This document shows, in pieces, positions 7,273-13,319 of a stretch of DNA of 25,266 bases. The stretch spans positions 1-25,266 of the IMG/VR virus record IMGVR_UViG_3300037963_003835; one strand, given 5' to 3'. How positions within the stretch are numbered: the stretch's first letter is position 1; the number at the start of each line of letters is the position of its first letter. The notes below the pieces were generated by a model, which did not search any database, had not been told where the DNA came from, and saw only the letters and a list, made by a program, of their open reading frames with translations. The position numbers and the translations under genes were made by a program. This DNA comes from a virus.

Positions 7273-7984
7273 TGTATTTACAACATTTGGGCCACAACAC
7301 CAAAAATTATACGGTAAAAACTTTGTTGAGACTTTTATCAGAAACTGGCCTGAAGAAGTACACTTGTATGTGTACTATGAAAAAGATGGTTTTGTAGAGA
7401 ACGAAAGAGTACACTGGTTAGATTATCATACAGAATGTCCTGGTCAAGCTGACTTTCAGTATAGAAATAAACATATAGAACAAGATTCCTTTTATAAAGG
7501 AGCTACTAGGTTTTCGTACAAAGCATTTGCTTGGATTCATCACTTAGAAAAAAGACTAGATAGATATAATATATGGCTAGATGCAGATATTATAACAACA
7601 AAACCAATTCCTTATGATTGGTTGAAGAAGGTACACAAAGAAGATCACGCGATTACAGCTTTGATGAGGCATAAAACTTATCATGCAGAAACAGGATTTG
7701 TATTGTTTGATAACTCTATGGAGCATTTCAATATATTTTTAGAACACTACAAAGATTTTTATGAAAGAGATTTATTATTTAAACTACCACAATGGCATGA
7801 TGCTTACATTTTTACAGTAATAGCACACGACATGGTAAAAGAAGATGATTTAAAAATACTAAATCTATCAGGAGATTTAAACTGGCATCCATTCGTAACT
7901 GGTATACTAGGCGAATATATGGATCATTTAAAAGGAGAGAGAAAGAGATTTGGATTTTCAAAAGAAAGGAAGAGGTGGACTTAA
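7265..7984 (+). CDS. GT-A glycosyltransferase with DxD motif
   Basis: 239 residues. A DAD motif at 106-108 lies in NIWLDADIITTKPIP, after FSYKAFAWIHHLEKRL, the usual arrangement of a GT-A metal site. A middle strand (AETGFVLFDNS) probably covers the acceptor region. The C-terminal 30 residues are very basic (GERKRFGFSKERKRW), which may give membrane or nucleic acid contact. The product should transfer a sugar from a nucleotide donor; donor and acceptor are unknown. It overlaps the previous gene by 8 bases and the next by one (TAATG). This is the third GT-A enzyme of the cassette. Confidence 0.68.
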   Translation: MYNVFTTFGPQHQKLYGKNFVETFIRNWPEEVHLYVYYEKDGFVENERVHWLDYHTECPGQADFQYRNKHIEQDSFYKGATRFSYKAFAWIHHLEKRLDRYNIWLDADIITTKPIPYDWLKKVHKEDHAITALMRHKTYHAETGFVLFDNSMEHFNIFLEHYKDFYERDLLFKLPQWHDAYIFTVIAHDMVKEDDLKILNLSGDLNWHPFVTGILGEYMDHLKGERKRFGFSKERKRWT

Positions 7985-8382
7985 TGAAGGCAGGTAAAGT
8001 ATGGGGTGAAACAGAATTAATTCATGCAAACGGAGTACTAGAGTTTCACAGAATACAAACAGTAAAAGGTGGGGTATGCTCAAAGCATATGCACGGTTTT
8101 AAATGGAATGGATTTTTTGTTGAGAAAGGAAAGCTACTGATAAGAGTATGGAAAAATGATTATGATTTAGTTGATGAGACTGTCTTAGAAAACGGAGACT
8201 TTACTCAAGTAAAGCCAGGAGACTTTCATCAATTTGAAGCACTCGAAGATACTATAGCTTTTGAACTGTATTGGGCTGAGTTTGATCATAATGATATCAT
8301 CAGAGAAAGCGTAGGTACTATGAAGATATTTAACGGAGACCCTGAAAGAGATCCTACTAATAAACAATACTTAGTACGATGA
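7984..8382 (+). CDS. cupin-domain protein, likely sugar-related
   Basis: 132 residues with a single double-stranded beta-helix. Likely metal ligands are in CSKHMHGFKWNGFFVEKG, giving an HxH pair, and in VKPGDFHQFEA, giving a later His. This short cupin type is common beside sugar-nucleotide and LPS genes, where it acts as an isomerase or epimerase or binds a sugar ligand. I chose ATG 7984, eight bases after GAGG and overlapping the previous stop as TAATG, over an in-frame GTG at 7975. It precedes the nucleotidyltransferase by ATGA overlap, so it may act in making that enzyme's substrate. The exact reaction is not readable. Confidence 0.7.
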   Translation: MKAGKVWGETELIHANGVLEFHRIQTVKGGVCSKHMHGFKWNGFFVEKGKLLIRVWKNDYDLVDETVLENGDFTQVKPGDFHQFEALEDTIAFELYWAEFDHNDIIRESVGTMKIFNGDPERDPTNKQYLVR

Positions 8383-8861
8383 GTAAAGCAACCAACATAG
8401 CAGACTGGAGAGACTCCTCTCCTATATACACAGTAGCTTTGGTAACAGGAGGATTCGATCCTGTACATTCTGGGCATGTAGCTTTGATGAGAGAAGCTAA
8501 AGAATTTGGAGATGAGTTATGGGTGGGAGTAAACTCTGATAGTTGGTTATCGAGAAAGAAAGGAAAACCTTTCATGTGCCTAGAAGAGCGTATGGTAGTA
8601 GTGTCCTCAATCAGATATGTGAGCAAAGCTTTAGACTTATTTGATAAAGATGATACCGCAAATCATCTTATACAGTTTGTACTCGATACTACAAACTATA
8701 ATATTGTATTCGCTAACGGAGGTGATAGAGCAAAAGGCAACACTCCTGAGTATATGACCTATCATAAGAATCCTAGAGTTGAATTTGCTTGGGGAGTTGG
8801 TGGCTCGGAGAAAATGAACAGTAGTAGCAAAATACTAGATGACTGGAAAAATAGTCCTTGA
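8379..8861 (+). CDS. cytidylyltransferase-like (HIGH-type) nucleotidyltransferase
   Basis: 160 residues. The core GGFDPVHSGHVALM (24-37) contains the HxGH catalytic motif (HSGH, 30-33) of the nucleotidyltransferase superfamily that includes RfaE/HldE C-terminal and TagD enzymes. Further conserved features are WVGVNSDSWLSRKKGKPF, the EERM segment, a FANGGD strand and, near the end, NSSSKILDDW, close to the ISTT-like nucleotide loop. It should join NMP or AMP from an NTP to a phosphorylated sugar or alcohol. A heptose-1-phosphate adenylyltransferase role would pair well with the GT9 enzyme, but this is inference. Its stop codon lies inside the -35 box of the next promoter, marking the likely end of the cassette. 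Confidence 0.75.
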   Translation: MSKATNIADWRDSSPIYTVALVTGGFDPVHSGHVALMREAKEFGDELWVGVNSDSWLSRKKGKPFMCLEERMVVVSSIRYVSKALDLFDKDDTANHLIQFVLDTTNYNIVFANGGDRAKGNTPEYMTYHKNPRVEFAWGVGGSEKMNSSSKILDDWKNSP

Positions 8862-8886
8862 CATTCGACCTCAATGCTTGTATAAT
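8858..8886 (+). promoter_or_regulatory. consensus sigma-70 promoter P1
   Basis: TTGACA at 8858-8863 and TATAAT at 8881-8886 are separated by exactly 17 bases, a perfect consensus promoter. Transcription should start near 8893, about 20 bases before the ATG at 8913. The -35 box contains the stop codon of the preceding gene. It separates the glycan cassette from the next unit. Confidence 0.88.
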
Positions 8887-8912
8887 AATTAGTGAAATCG
8901 GAAAAGGTAGAT

Positions 8913-9509
8913 ATGAATCTTTTTTATTTAGACGAAGACATTGACAAGTGTGCAGAATATCACGTTGACAAGCATATTGTCAAAATGCAATTAGAAGCTG
9001 CACAGCTTATCACTACAGCTCTATGGGTAGACCATGCGTTGGGCTATGTTCCTAGAGCACTCAATAAAGAAGAACGGAGAGTTATAGACGATGAGAAAGT
9101 GACACTCAAAAATCTAGACATGAGAGATCGAGCTATCTCTCCGTACCTTCCTTCTTTTTACAATCATCCCTGTAGTATATGGGTAAGAACATCCTTAGAT
9201 AACTTTGAGTGGACTTACGCTTATGTCAGTGCTCTGAACTCAGAATATGGGTACAGGTATGGTGGCAAGAGCCACAAATCTGCAGAAGTTGTCAATCAAC
9301 TACAGGAACCAAAAAACCTACCAAGACTAGGGTTGACTCCTCATGCGCAAGCAATGCCAGATGAATTGAAGAGACAAGATGCAATACTTGCATACAGAGA
9401 CTTCTATATGCTGGATAAAGCTGTGTTCGCTTCATGGAAGCACAGAGATAGACCTAACTGGTGGGATGATTCAATAGCAGACTATGAGAGGAGAATAAGC
9501 GGAAGATGA
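8913..9509 (+). CDS. conserved phage protein of unknown function with HVDKHxVKM motif
   Basis: 198 residues. The start is MNLFYLDEDIDKCAEYHVDKHIVKM, giving a dense His/Asp/Lys motif at residues 17-25 that suggests a metal or phosphate site. A second conserved region reads SFYNHPCSIWVRTSLDNFEW, then EYGYRYGGKSHKSAEV, and near the C-terminus APxLP-like text is replaced by TPHAQAMPDE. I recognise the pattern as recurring in large marine phages without a known function. I chose ATG 8913, after AAAGG, rather than GTG 8892, because the promoter P1 would put the transcript start near 8893. It is the first gene after P1 and is joined to the zinc ribbon gene by ATGA. Confidence 0.7.
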   Translation: MNLFYLDEDIDKCAEYHVDKHIVKMQLEAAQLITTALWVDHALGYVPRALNKEERRVIDDEKVTLKNLDMRDRAISPYLPSFYNHPCSIWVRTSLDNFEWTYAYVSALNSEYGYRYGGKSHKSAEVVNQLQEPKNLPRLGLTPHAQAMPDELKRQDAILAYRDFYMLDKAVFASWKHRDRPNWWDDSIADYERRISGR

Positions 9510-9664
9510 GCGAAGAGCTTCCACCTCCCGAATGGAGACAAAACAAACCTATGTGTCCTCTTTGTAAATCACACTTAGTGCATGAAGATGACTTCTATGA
9601 CTGTGATTACTGTGGATACTTATGGGTTGGCACAAATGACTTTCCAAAGTATGTGGCTCAATGA
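9506..9664 (+). CDS. small zinc-ribbon protein, 52 aa
   Basis: 52 codons from ATG 9506 (ATGA overlap) to TGA 9662-9664, which itself overlaps the next ATG. The product has two CxxC knuckles, CPLC at 17-20 and CDYC at 33-36, spaced as in zinc ribbons, followed by GYLWVG. Small zinc ribbons of this kind bind nucleic acids or proteins and occur in phage transcription or replication factors. No other domain is present. Complete start/stop coupling on both sides supports it. A role with the helix-turn-helix protein next to it is possible but not shown. Confidence 0.72.
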   Translation: MSEELPPPEWRQNKPMCPLCKSHLVHEDDFYDCDYCGYLWVGTNDFPKYVAQ

Positions 9665-10299
9665 AGAGAGGCACAAAAAAGAAAAGTCATGAGAATCTAA
9701 CAGACAGTAACATCAAGAATGTTATTTCTTTGTTAGAAGCAGAAAAGCCAATAACTAAAAAAGAAGCGTGTGATATACTAAATATATCATACAATACCAC
9801 TCGACTAAATAAAATTATAGAAGAGTGGAAAGAGAATCAAGAGTATAGAGCAAGAAGAAAAGCTGAGAAGCGAGGCAAACCAGCCAGTGATTCTGAGATT
9901 TCTAATGTAGTTGAAAGTTACTTAGAAGGAGACAGCATATCAAATATAGCAAAAAGACTTTTCAGATCTTCTATATTCGTAAAAAATATTATACAAAGAG
10001 TGGGTGTACCTGAGAAGGGAGATGGTAACTATTCAATAGCAACCTATCTACCTGACGAATGTGTAGCCGAAGACTTCTCTGATAATGAGACAGCTTGGTC
10101 GGCCATATACGACTCACCTTGTATTATAGTTAAAAAATGGAAAGATAGTAGTGATGGTTCAAAAGTATACCATATATATGTAAAACAAGAATCAGAACTA
10201 TATCCAGGAATGGCGGGGTTTTACGCATATTCAGCAGCATACGACCTAGGCAAACTAGAACACCTAAAAAGCTATGGAGTGAACACTGAACGACTATGA
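9661..10299 (+). CDS. putative DNA-binding protein with two helix-turn-helix regions
   Basis: 212 residues. The first helix-turn-helix candidate is TKKEACDILNISYNTTRLNK (about 33-52) and the second is DSISNIAKRLFRSSIFVKNI (about 91-110), separated by a basic linker (ARRKAEKRGKP). The C-terminal half (about 115-212) is a separate alpha/beta domain with VYHIYVKQESE, without recognised homology. The layout suggests a sequence-specific phage regulator, possibly acting on the promoters in this window. It overlaps both neighbours by ATGA. Base composition matches its neighbours, so recent transfer is not indicated. Confidence 0.55.
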   Translation: MKRGTKKKSHENLTDSNIKNVISLLEAEKPITKKEACDILNISYNTTRLNKIIEEWKENQEYRARRKAEKRGKPASDSEISNVVESYLEGDSISNIAKRLFRSSIFVKNIIQRVGVPEKGDGNYSIATYLPDECVAEDFSDNETAWSAIYDSPCIIVKKWKDSSDGSKVYHIYVKQESELYPGMAGFYAYSAAYDLGKLEHLKSYGVNTERL

Positions 10300-10538
10300 T
10301 AGAACTATACGCAATATTTTGTTTGACAACGGCACTGACGTTGTTTATAACAGTGCAGTTTCCAATCTTTATGGCAGAAAAGCCTAAAGATGCACCTATG
10401 CTTGGAGTGATAACATTTTGGTTGACTACTGCAGGAGTAAGTGTAGTATGTGCACCTTTGATGTTTGCATTTATTTTTTCACCCCACATCTATGCAGAAA
10501 AGTTTGGAAATGCAGTTAGAAATCTTGGTCAATATTAA
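10296..10538 (+). CDS. two-span membrane protein, 80 aa
   Basis: 80 residues with two predicted membrane helices: LYAIFCLTTALTLFITVQF (about 4-22) and a longer one over LGVITFWLTTAGVSVVCAPLMFAFIF (about 36-61). The linker MAEKPKDA carries positive charge and would probably stay in the cytoplasm. No family is recognised. It starts by ATGA and ends by TAATG overlap. Small two-helix proteins in phages can be lysis or exclusion factors; there is no partner lysis gene nearby, so no function is assigned. Confidence 0.6.
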   Translation: MIELYAIFCLTTALTLFITVQFPIFMAEKPKDAPMLGVITFWLTTAGVSVVCAPLMFAFIFSPHIYAEKFGNAVRNLGQY

Positions 10539-10621
10539 TGGGCTATAGATTTTACACACAACAATTAGAAGCGACAGGTAATTGTCCTGGAGCACCACTA
10601 ACCAACAGGAGAAAGAGAAAA

Positions 10622-10987
10622 ATGGCTTGGACAGATGAGTCACGACAGCAGGCAATCGAAGCATATGAAGCGGCTGGACCAACTCCAGAAAACTCAATGG
10701 AGATAGTCAAACAGATTGCAGAGGATATGGGAGAGAGTCCTAACGGAGTTAGAATGATTCTCACAAAAGCAGAAGTATATGTAAAGAAAGCTCCTGCAGA
10801 AGGCAAATCCTCTTCTAGTTCCAGCAATGGAGGAGGCACTAGAGTAAATAAAGAGTCGGCTCAACAAGCTCTGATAGCGGCTCTTACTGATGCTGGTGGA
10901 GAGATTGATGAAGACATCATCTCTAAGTTGACCGGCAAGGCAGCAGTTTATTTCACTACGGAAATAAATAAAATCTTAGACAAGTAG
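10622..10987 (+). CDS. small DNA-binding protein with one WTDE/HTH repeat and Ser-rich linker
   Basis: 121 residues from ATG 10622, which follows AGGAG; an in-frame ATG at 10538 would add 28 residues and is coupled to the previous stop. Residues 1-50 (MAWTDESRQQAIEAYEA..., then IVKQIAEDMGESPNGVRMIL) form a helix-turn-helix unit that resembles the repeats of the protein at 14071. A Ser/Gly-rich linker (GKSSSSSSNGGG) follows, then a helical C-terminal domain ending TTEINKILDK. I infer a DNA-binding or nucleoid role. Codons have more C and G in the third position than the neighbours, a sign of strong expression. A double hairpin follows the stop. Confidence 0.6.
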   Translation: MAWTDESRQQAIEAYEAAGPTPENSMEIVKQIAEDMGESPNGVRMILTKAEVYVKKAPAEGKSSSSSSNGGGTRVNKESAQQALIAALTDAGGEIDEDIISKLTGKAAVYFTTEINKILDK

Positions 10988-11065
10988 TAATGCGGGCATA
11001 GCCCGCGCTTACTGTCCATTACTGCGGCAAAAGAGGTTTTGCGCAAAGTAATAGGAGCTGTAAGC
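10988..11065 (+). promoter_or_regulatory. intergenic double hairpin before the GTG-started gene
   Basis: Two hairpins lie between the genes. The first pairs GCGGGC (10992-10997) with GCCCGC (11001-11006) around an ATA loop, without a U-run after it. The second pairs GCAAAA (11027-11032) with TTTTGC (11037-11042) and carries the purine tetraloop GAGG, a Shine-Dalgarno-like sequence, and can be extended by further GC pairs with one bulge. The first could be an attenuator or RNA-processing site. The second could control access to a ribosome binding site. Both readings are inference. Confidence 0.45.
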
Positions 11066-11332
11066 GTGAGAAAAGAAGAACTAAGAAGAGTGCTGACTGA
11101 GCAAGGCGACTCTGTAATAACTTATAAGAGTGCCAACTCAGGTAAAACAAAATATAATGTCTGTACGCTAGATTTCGATACTCCTTATATTCAGCAGAAA
11201 AGGAATCGAGCAAAAGACGACGATGAAACGCTTTTAATGTTCTGTTGGGACACGGATAGTTATCGGCTTATGAAAGCTAAGAATGTACTATCCGTTGTCC
11301 CATTATCATCTATCCTCAAGAATGAGAGGTAG
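11066..11332 (+). CDS. hypothetical small beta-rich protein (DUF2693-like)
   Basis: 88 residues from GTG 11066, eight bases after AGGAG (11053-11057). An in-frame TTG at 11039 would add nine residues but has worse spacing. The protein pairs a short N-terminal helix with a beta-rich domain (VITYKSANSGKTKYNVCTLDF, then ETLLMFCWDTDSYRLMKAKNVL). This resembles phage proteins of the DUF2693 type, which have a CTLD-like strand followed by a WD strand, but I am unsure. It lies downstream of the double hairpin. No enzyme motif is visible. Confidence 0.5.
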   Translation: MRKEELRRVLTEQGDSVITYKSANSGKTKYNVCTLDFDTPYIQQKRNRAKDDDETLLMFCWDTDSYRLMKAKNVLSVVPLSSILKNER

Positions 11333-11334
11333 AT

Positions 11335-11613
11335 ATGGACATTTATTCAAAAGTAATTCACGAAGAGCCTCACAGAGAAGTTAGACTAACCATAAACGAA
11401 TTCAATGGGATAGAATACCTACACCTAAGAGAATACTATCAAGACTTTGACGAAGAGTGGAAGCATGGAAGTAAAGGAATAGGTATACCATTGGATATAG
11501 AAAATTCTAAACAACTATTCACTGCACTAGCAGAAATCATATCTTTAGCAGAAAGTAAAGAAGTAATAGAAGAGTTTTTTGGAGAGACGATTAGGGATCT
11601 TTACGAAAAATAA
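11335..11613 (+). CDS. PC4/Sub1-like single-strand DNA-binding protein
   Basis: 92 residues. The segment from EVRLTINEFNGIEYLHLREYY (about 15-35) through WKHGSKGIGIPLDIEN matches the PC4 domain, in which a curved beta-sheet binds single-stranded DNA: F-x-G-x-x-Y, then I/LREYY, then a lysine/glycine KGI turn. A C-terminal helix (LFTALAEIISL) completes the fold and would form the dimer. PC4-like proteins bind unwound DNA in transcription and replication, and phages use them the same way. It starts at ATG 11335, after GAGG. It sits at the end of the unit upstream of promoter P2. Confidence 0.8.
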   Translation: MDIYSKVIHEEPHREVRLTINEFNGIEYLHLREYYQDFDEEWKHGSKGIGIPLDIENSKQLFTALAEIISLAESKEVIEEFFGETIRDLYEK

Positions 11614-11616
11614 ATC

Positions 11617-11645
11617 TTGACTTTTTTATATTCATCCTTTATAAT
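11617..11645 (+). promoter_or_regulatory. sigma-70 promoter P2 for the LigA-like gene
   Basis: TTGACT at 11617-11622 and TATAAT at 11640-11645 with a 17-base spacer. A start near 11652 would leave about 19 bases of leader before ATG 11671. It shares the flanking CTTGACTTTT text with P3 and P5. The leader carries only a weak purine stretch (GAGAAAG) as ribosome binding site. Confidence 0.85.
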
Positions 11646-11670
11646 ATTCTCAAATAATTGAGAAAGTATT

Positions 11671-12618
11671 ATGTCAAAATTTTTAGATTATGCCGCTCAA
11701 ATGTACTATGAAGGTACACCAATTATCAGCGATGAAGAGTTCGATAAATTGGCAGAACGTAGTAACTACGTTAGTGTAGGATATACTGGCGGGGATATAG
11801 AACATACCTATCGTATGTACAGCTTACAGAAAAAGGTTGTAGGCGATAATATTGATTCTATGCTAGAAGGAAGTGTAGTATGGACTCCTAAACTAGACGG
11901 AGCAGCAGTATCACTAACTTATGTCAGTGGTCGTTTACGCCTTGCTTTGACCAGAGGAGACGGCATAAAAGGTAAAGACATAACAGAAAAAATGAAATGT
12001 CTTGTGCCTGATAAAGTAGTTTCAAGAATGTCTAGTGTTTACATGGGCAGAATAGCCCAGATAACAGGAGAGGTCGTAGCTAAAAAAGATATACCAAATG
12101 CTAGAAACTATGCAGCAGGTTCTCTTAATTTAAAAGATATTGAAGAGTTTAAAACAAGAGAACTTAAATTCATTGCATACGGAGTACAGCCTAGTCTGAG
12201 TGATATAACTTGGTCACAAGATATGAAGTGGTTGAGAGACTTTGAACACTTTTCTACAGTAATAGATTCTGATTGGAAAGAGTACCCACACGACGGTAAA
12301 GTAGCTAGACTAGACAATGTACGAAGCTTTGATATGATGGGATACACAGCACACCACCCTAAAGGAGCTTTTGCTCTTAAAGAAAAACAAGAAGGTGTAG
12401 TTACAAAATTATTAGATGTAGTATGGCAAACAGGAAAGAGTGGAATAGTATCTCCAGTAGCCATACTAGAACCAGTTACAATAGGAGAGGCGTTGATTTC
12501 TAGAGCGACTCTTCACAATATCGGTTATATTAGAGAATTAGAACTCGAGATCGGGTGTCAAGTAGAGGTTATAAGATCTGGTGAGATCATACCTCGTGTA
12601 GTTAAAAGGATAAACTAA
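11671..12618 (+). CDS. ligA: NAD-dependent DNA ligase, LigA-like subunit (adenylation and OB domains)
   Basis: 315 residues, the front half of a bacterial-type ligase. Residues 1-30 (YYEGTPIISDEEFDKL) look like the short NMN-binding Ia part. The catalytic KLDG is at 74-77, with TRGDG (94-98), GEVV (133-136), NARNYAAGSLN (143-153) and FIAYG (168-172). The end has the OB-fold text ISRATLHN and VIRSGEIIPRV. It should form the enzyme-adenylate and seal nicks. Zinc finger, helix-hairpin-helix and BRCT domains are missing and are found in the gene at 13320. Phage T5 also has a split ligase, as I recall. Promoter P2 lies directly upstream. Confidence 0.92.
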   Translation: MSKFLDYAAQMYYEGTPIISDEEFDKLAERSNYVSVGYTGGDIEHTYRMYSLQKKVVGDNIDSMLEGSVVWTPKLDGAAVSLTYVSGRLRLALTRGDGIKGKDITEKMKCLVPDKVVSRMSSVYMGRIAQITGEVVAKKDIPNARNYAAGSLNLKDIEEFKTRELKFIAYGVQPSLSDITWSQDMKWLRDFEHFSTVIDSDWKEYPHDGKVARLDNVRSFDMMGYTAHHPKGAFALKEKQEGVVTKLLDVVWQTGKSGIVSPVAILEPVTIGEALISRATLHNIGYIRELELEIGCQVEVIRSGEIIPRVVKRIN

Positions 12619-12902
12619 TGACAACAAATCAACTTCCACCGTTTGAAAAAGTATTCGGTTGGCTTGGGTTACAAGATGACGATAAGTATTATAAAGCAGC
12701 AGCAGCTCTGCCTGCTCTTTTCTTTGCAATGAAGCAGGAAGATAGAGAGAGGTTGCTAGAAGGATGGATAGAAGCCATAGAAGCGTTCAAAGATTTTTCT
12801 GAACCATTTCCTACATACGATGAGGTTATTATCTCTGAAACCTTGAGCAATGTAGGCGAAAAAGGAAGCGCAGAAATTATACCTTTCAAGCCTAAGAAAT
12901 AA
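12618..12902 (+). CDS. hypothetical protein inside the split ligase region, 94 aa
   Basis: 94 residues, starting by TAATG overlap with the LigA-like gene and ending by TAATG overlap with the GIY-YIG gene. The sequence is helical and acidic: an aromatic start (PPFEKVFGWLGLQDDDKYY), then YKAAAALPALFFAMKQEDRERLLEGW. It has no recognisable domain. Position and coupling say it is translated together with the ligase part. It may be an accessory protein, or cargo that moved with the nuclease gene that follows. Confidence 0.6.
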   Translation: MTTNQLPPFEKVFGWLGLQDDDKYYKAAAALPALFFAMKQEDRERLLEGWIEAIEAFKDFSEPFPTYDEVIISETLSNVGEKGSAEIIPFKPKK

Positions 12903-13264
12903 TGGCAGGAGTATATAATCAAACATTTTTTGACAATCATCCAGACAAAGCTAATTCTGATGGAGTCCTTTATTGCGTAGTTTTAGTAAATCAAAAAACT
13001 ATGAAACGAGAGTGCTTAAAAATTGGTATAGCTTCTGGAAAAGATTGGAGACACGTTATAAAGCGTGGGCGGGGTTTCAAAGGGTATGAGATACGGATTC
13101 AAAAAACATACCACGACACGCTATATAATGTATGGAAACTAGAACAGAGTTTACATGAAGAGTTCAAGAAGTACCATTACTGGCCACAACAAACTTTTGG
13201 AGGATACACAGAGTGTTTCGAAATTCGAACCGAAATTATCAAAGCCATACCTTCAAAAAAATAA
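12902..13264 (+). CDS. GIY-YIG-type nuclease (T5orf172/MUG113-like)
   Basis: 120 residues. The GIY element appears as VLYCVVL (22-28) and the YIG element as LKIGIASG (39-46). A following Arg (50), Glu81 in the helix KLEQSLHEEF and the C-terminal FGGYTECF (99-106) complete the pattern known from the T5orf172/MUG113 branch. GIY-YIG enzymes cut DNA and are frequent as free-standing homing or restriction-type nucleases in phages. The Gly of GIY is replaced by Val, normal for this branch. It lies between the ligase halves, just before promoter P3. The call is good; the biological role is uncertain. Confidence 0.72.
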   Translation: MAGVYNQTFFDNHPDKANSDGVLYCVVLVNQKTMKRECLKIGIASGKDWRHVIKRGRGFKGYEIRIQKTYHDTLYNVWKLEQSLHEEFKKYHYWPQQTFGGYTECFEIRTEIIKAIPSKK

Positions 13265-13267
13265 TTC

Positions 13268-13296
13268 TTGACTTTTTAACTATCATCCCGTATAAT
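13268..13296 (+). promoter_or_regulatory. sigma-70 promoter P3 for the LigB-like gene
   Basis: TTGACT at 13268-13273 and TATAAT at 13291-13296, with a 17-base spacer. The start would be near 13303, giving a leader of about 17 bases before ATG 13320 with GGAGAG as ribosome binding site. It shares its upstream text (ATAATTCTTGACTTTT) with P5. It lets the LigB-like gene and the DNA-binding gene be transcribed apart from the LigA-like gene. Confidence 0.87.
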
Positions 13297-13319
13297 AACC
13301 ATTCACAGTCGGAGAGTAG

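Noticed and set aside
8697-8703. TATAAT-like sequence inside the nucleotidyltransferase gene, and similar ones at 7565 and 13135
   Set aside because: No TTGACA-like box at 16-18 bases upstream; in AT-rich coding DNA such boxes are expected by chance.
12108-12464. Minus-strand frame of about 118 codons
   Set aside because: Inside the LigA-like gene, no translation signals, Ser/Leu-rich shadow composition.
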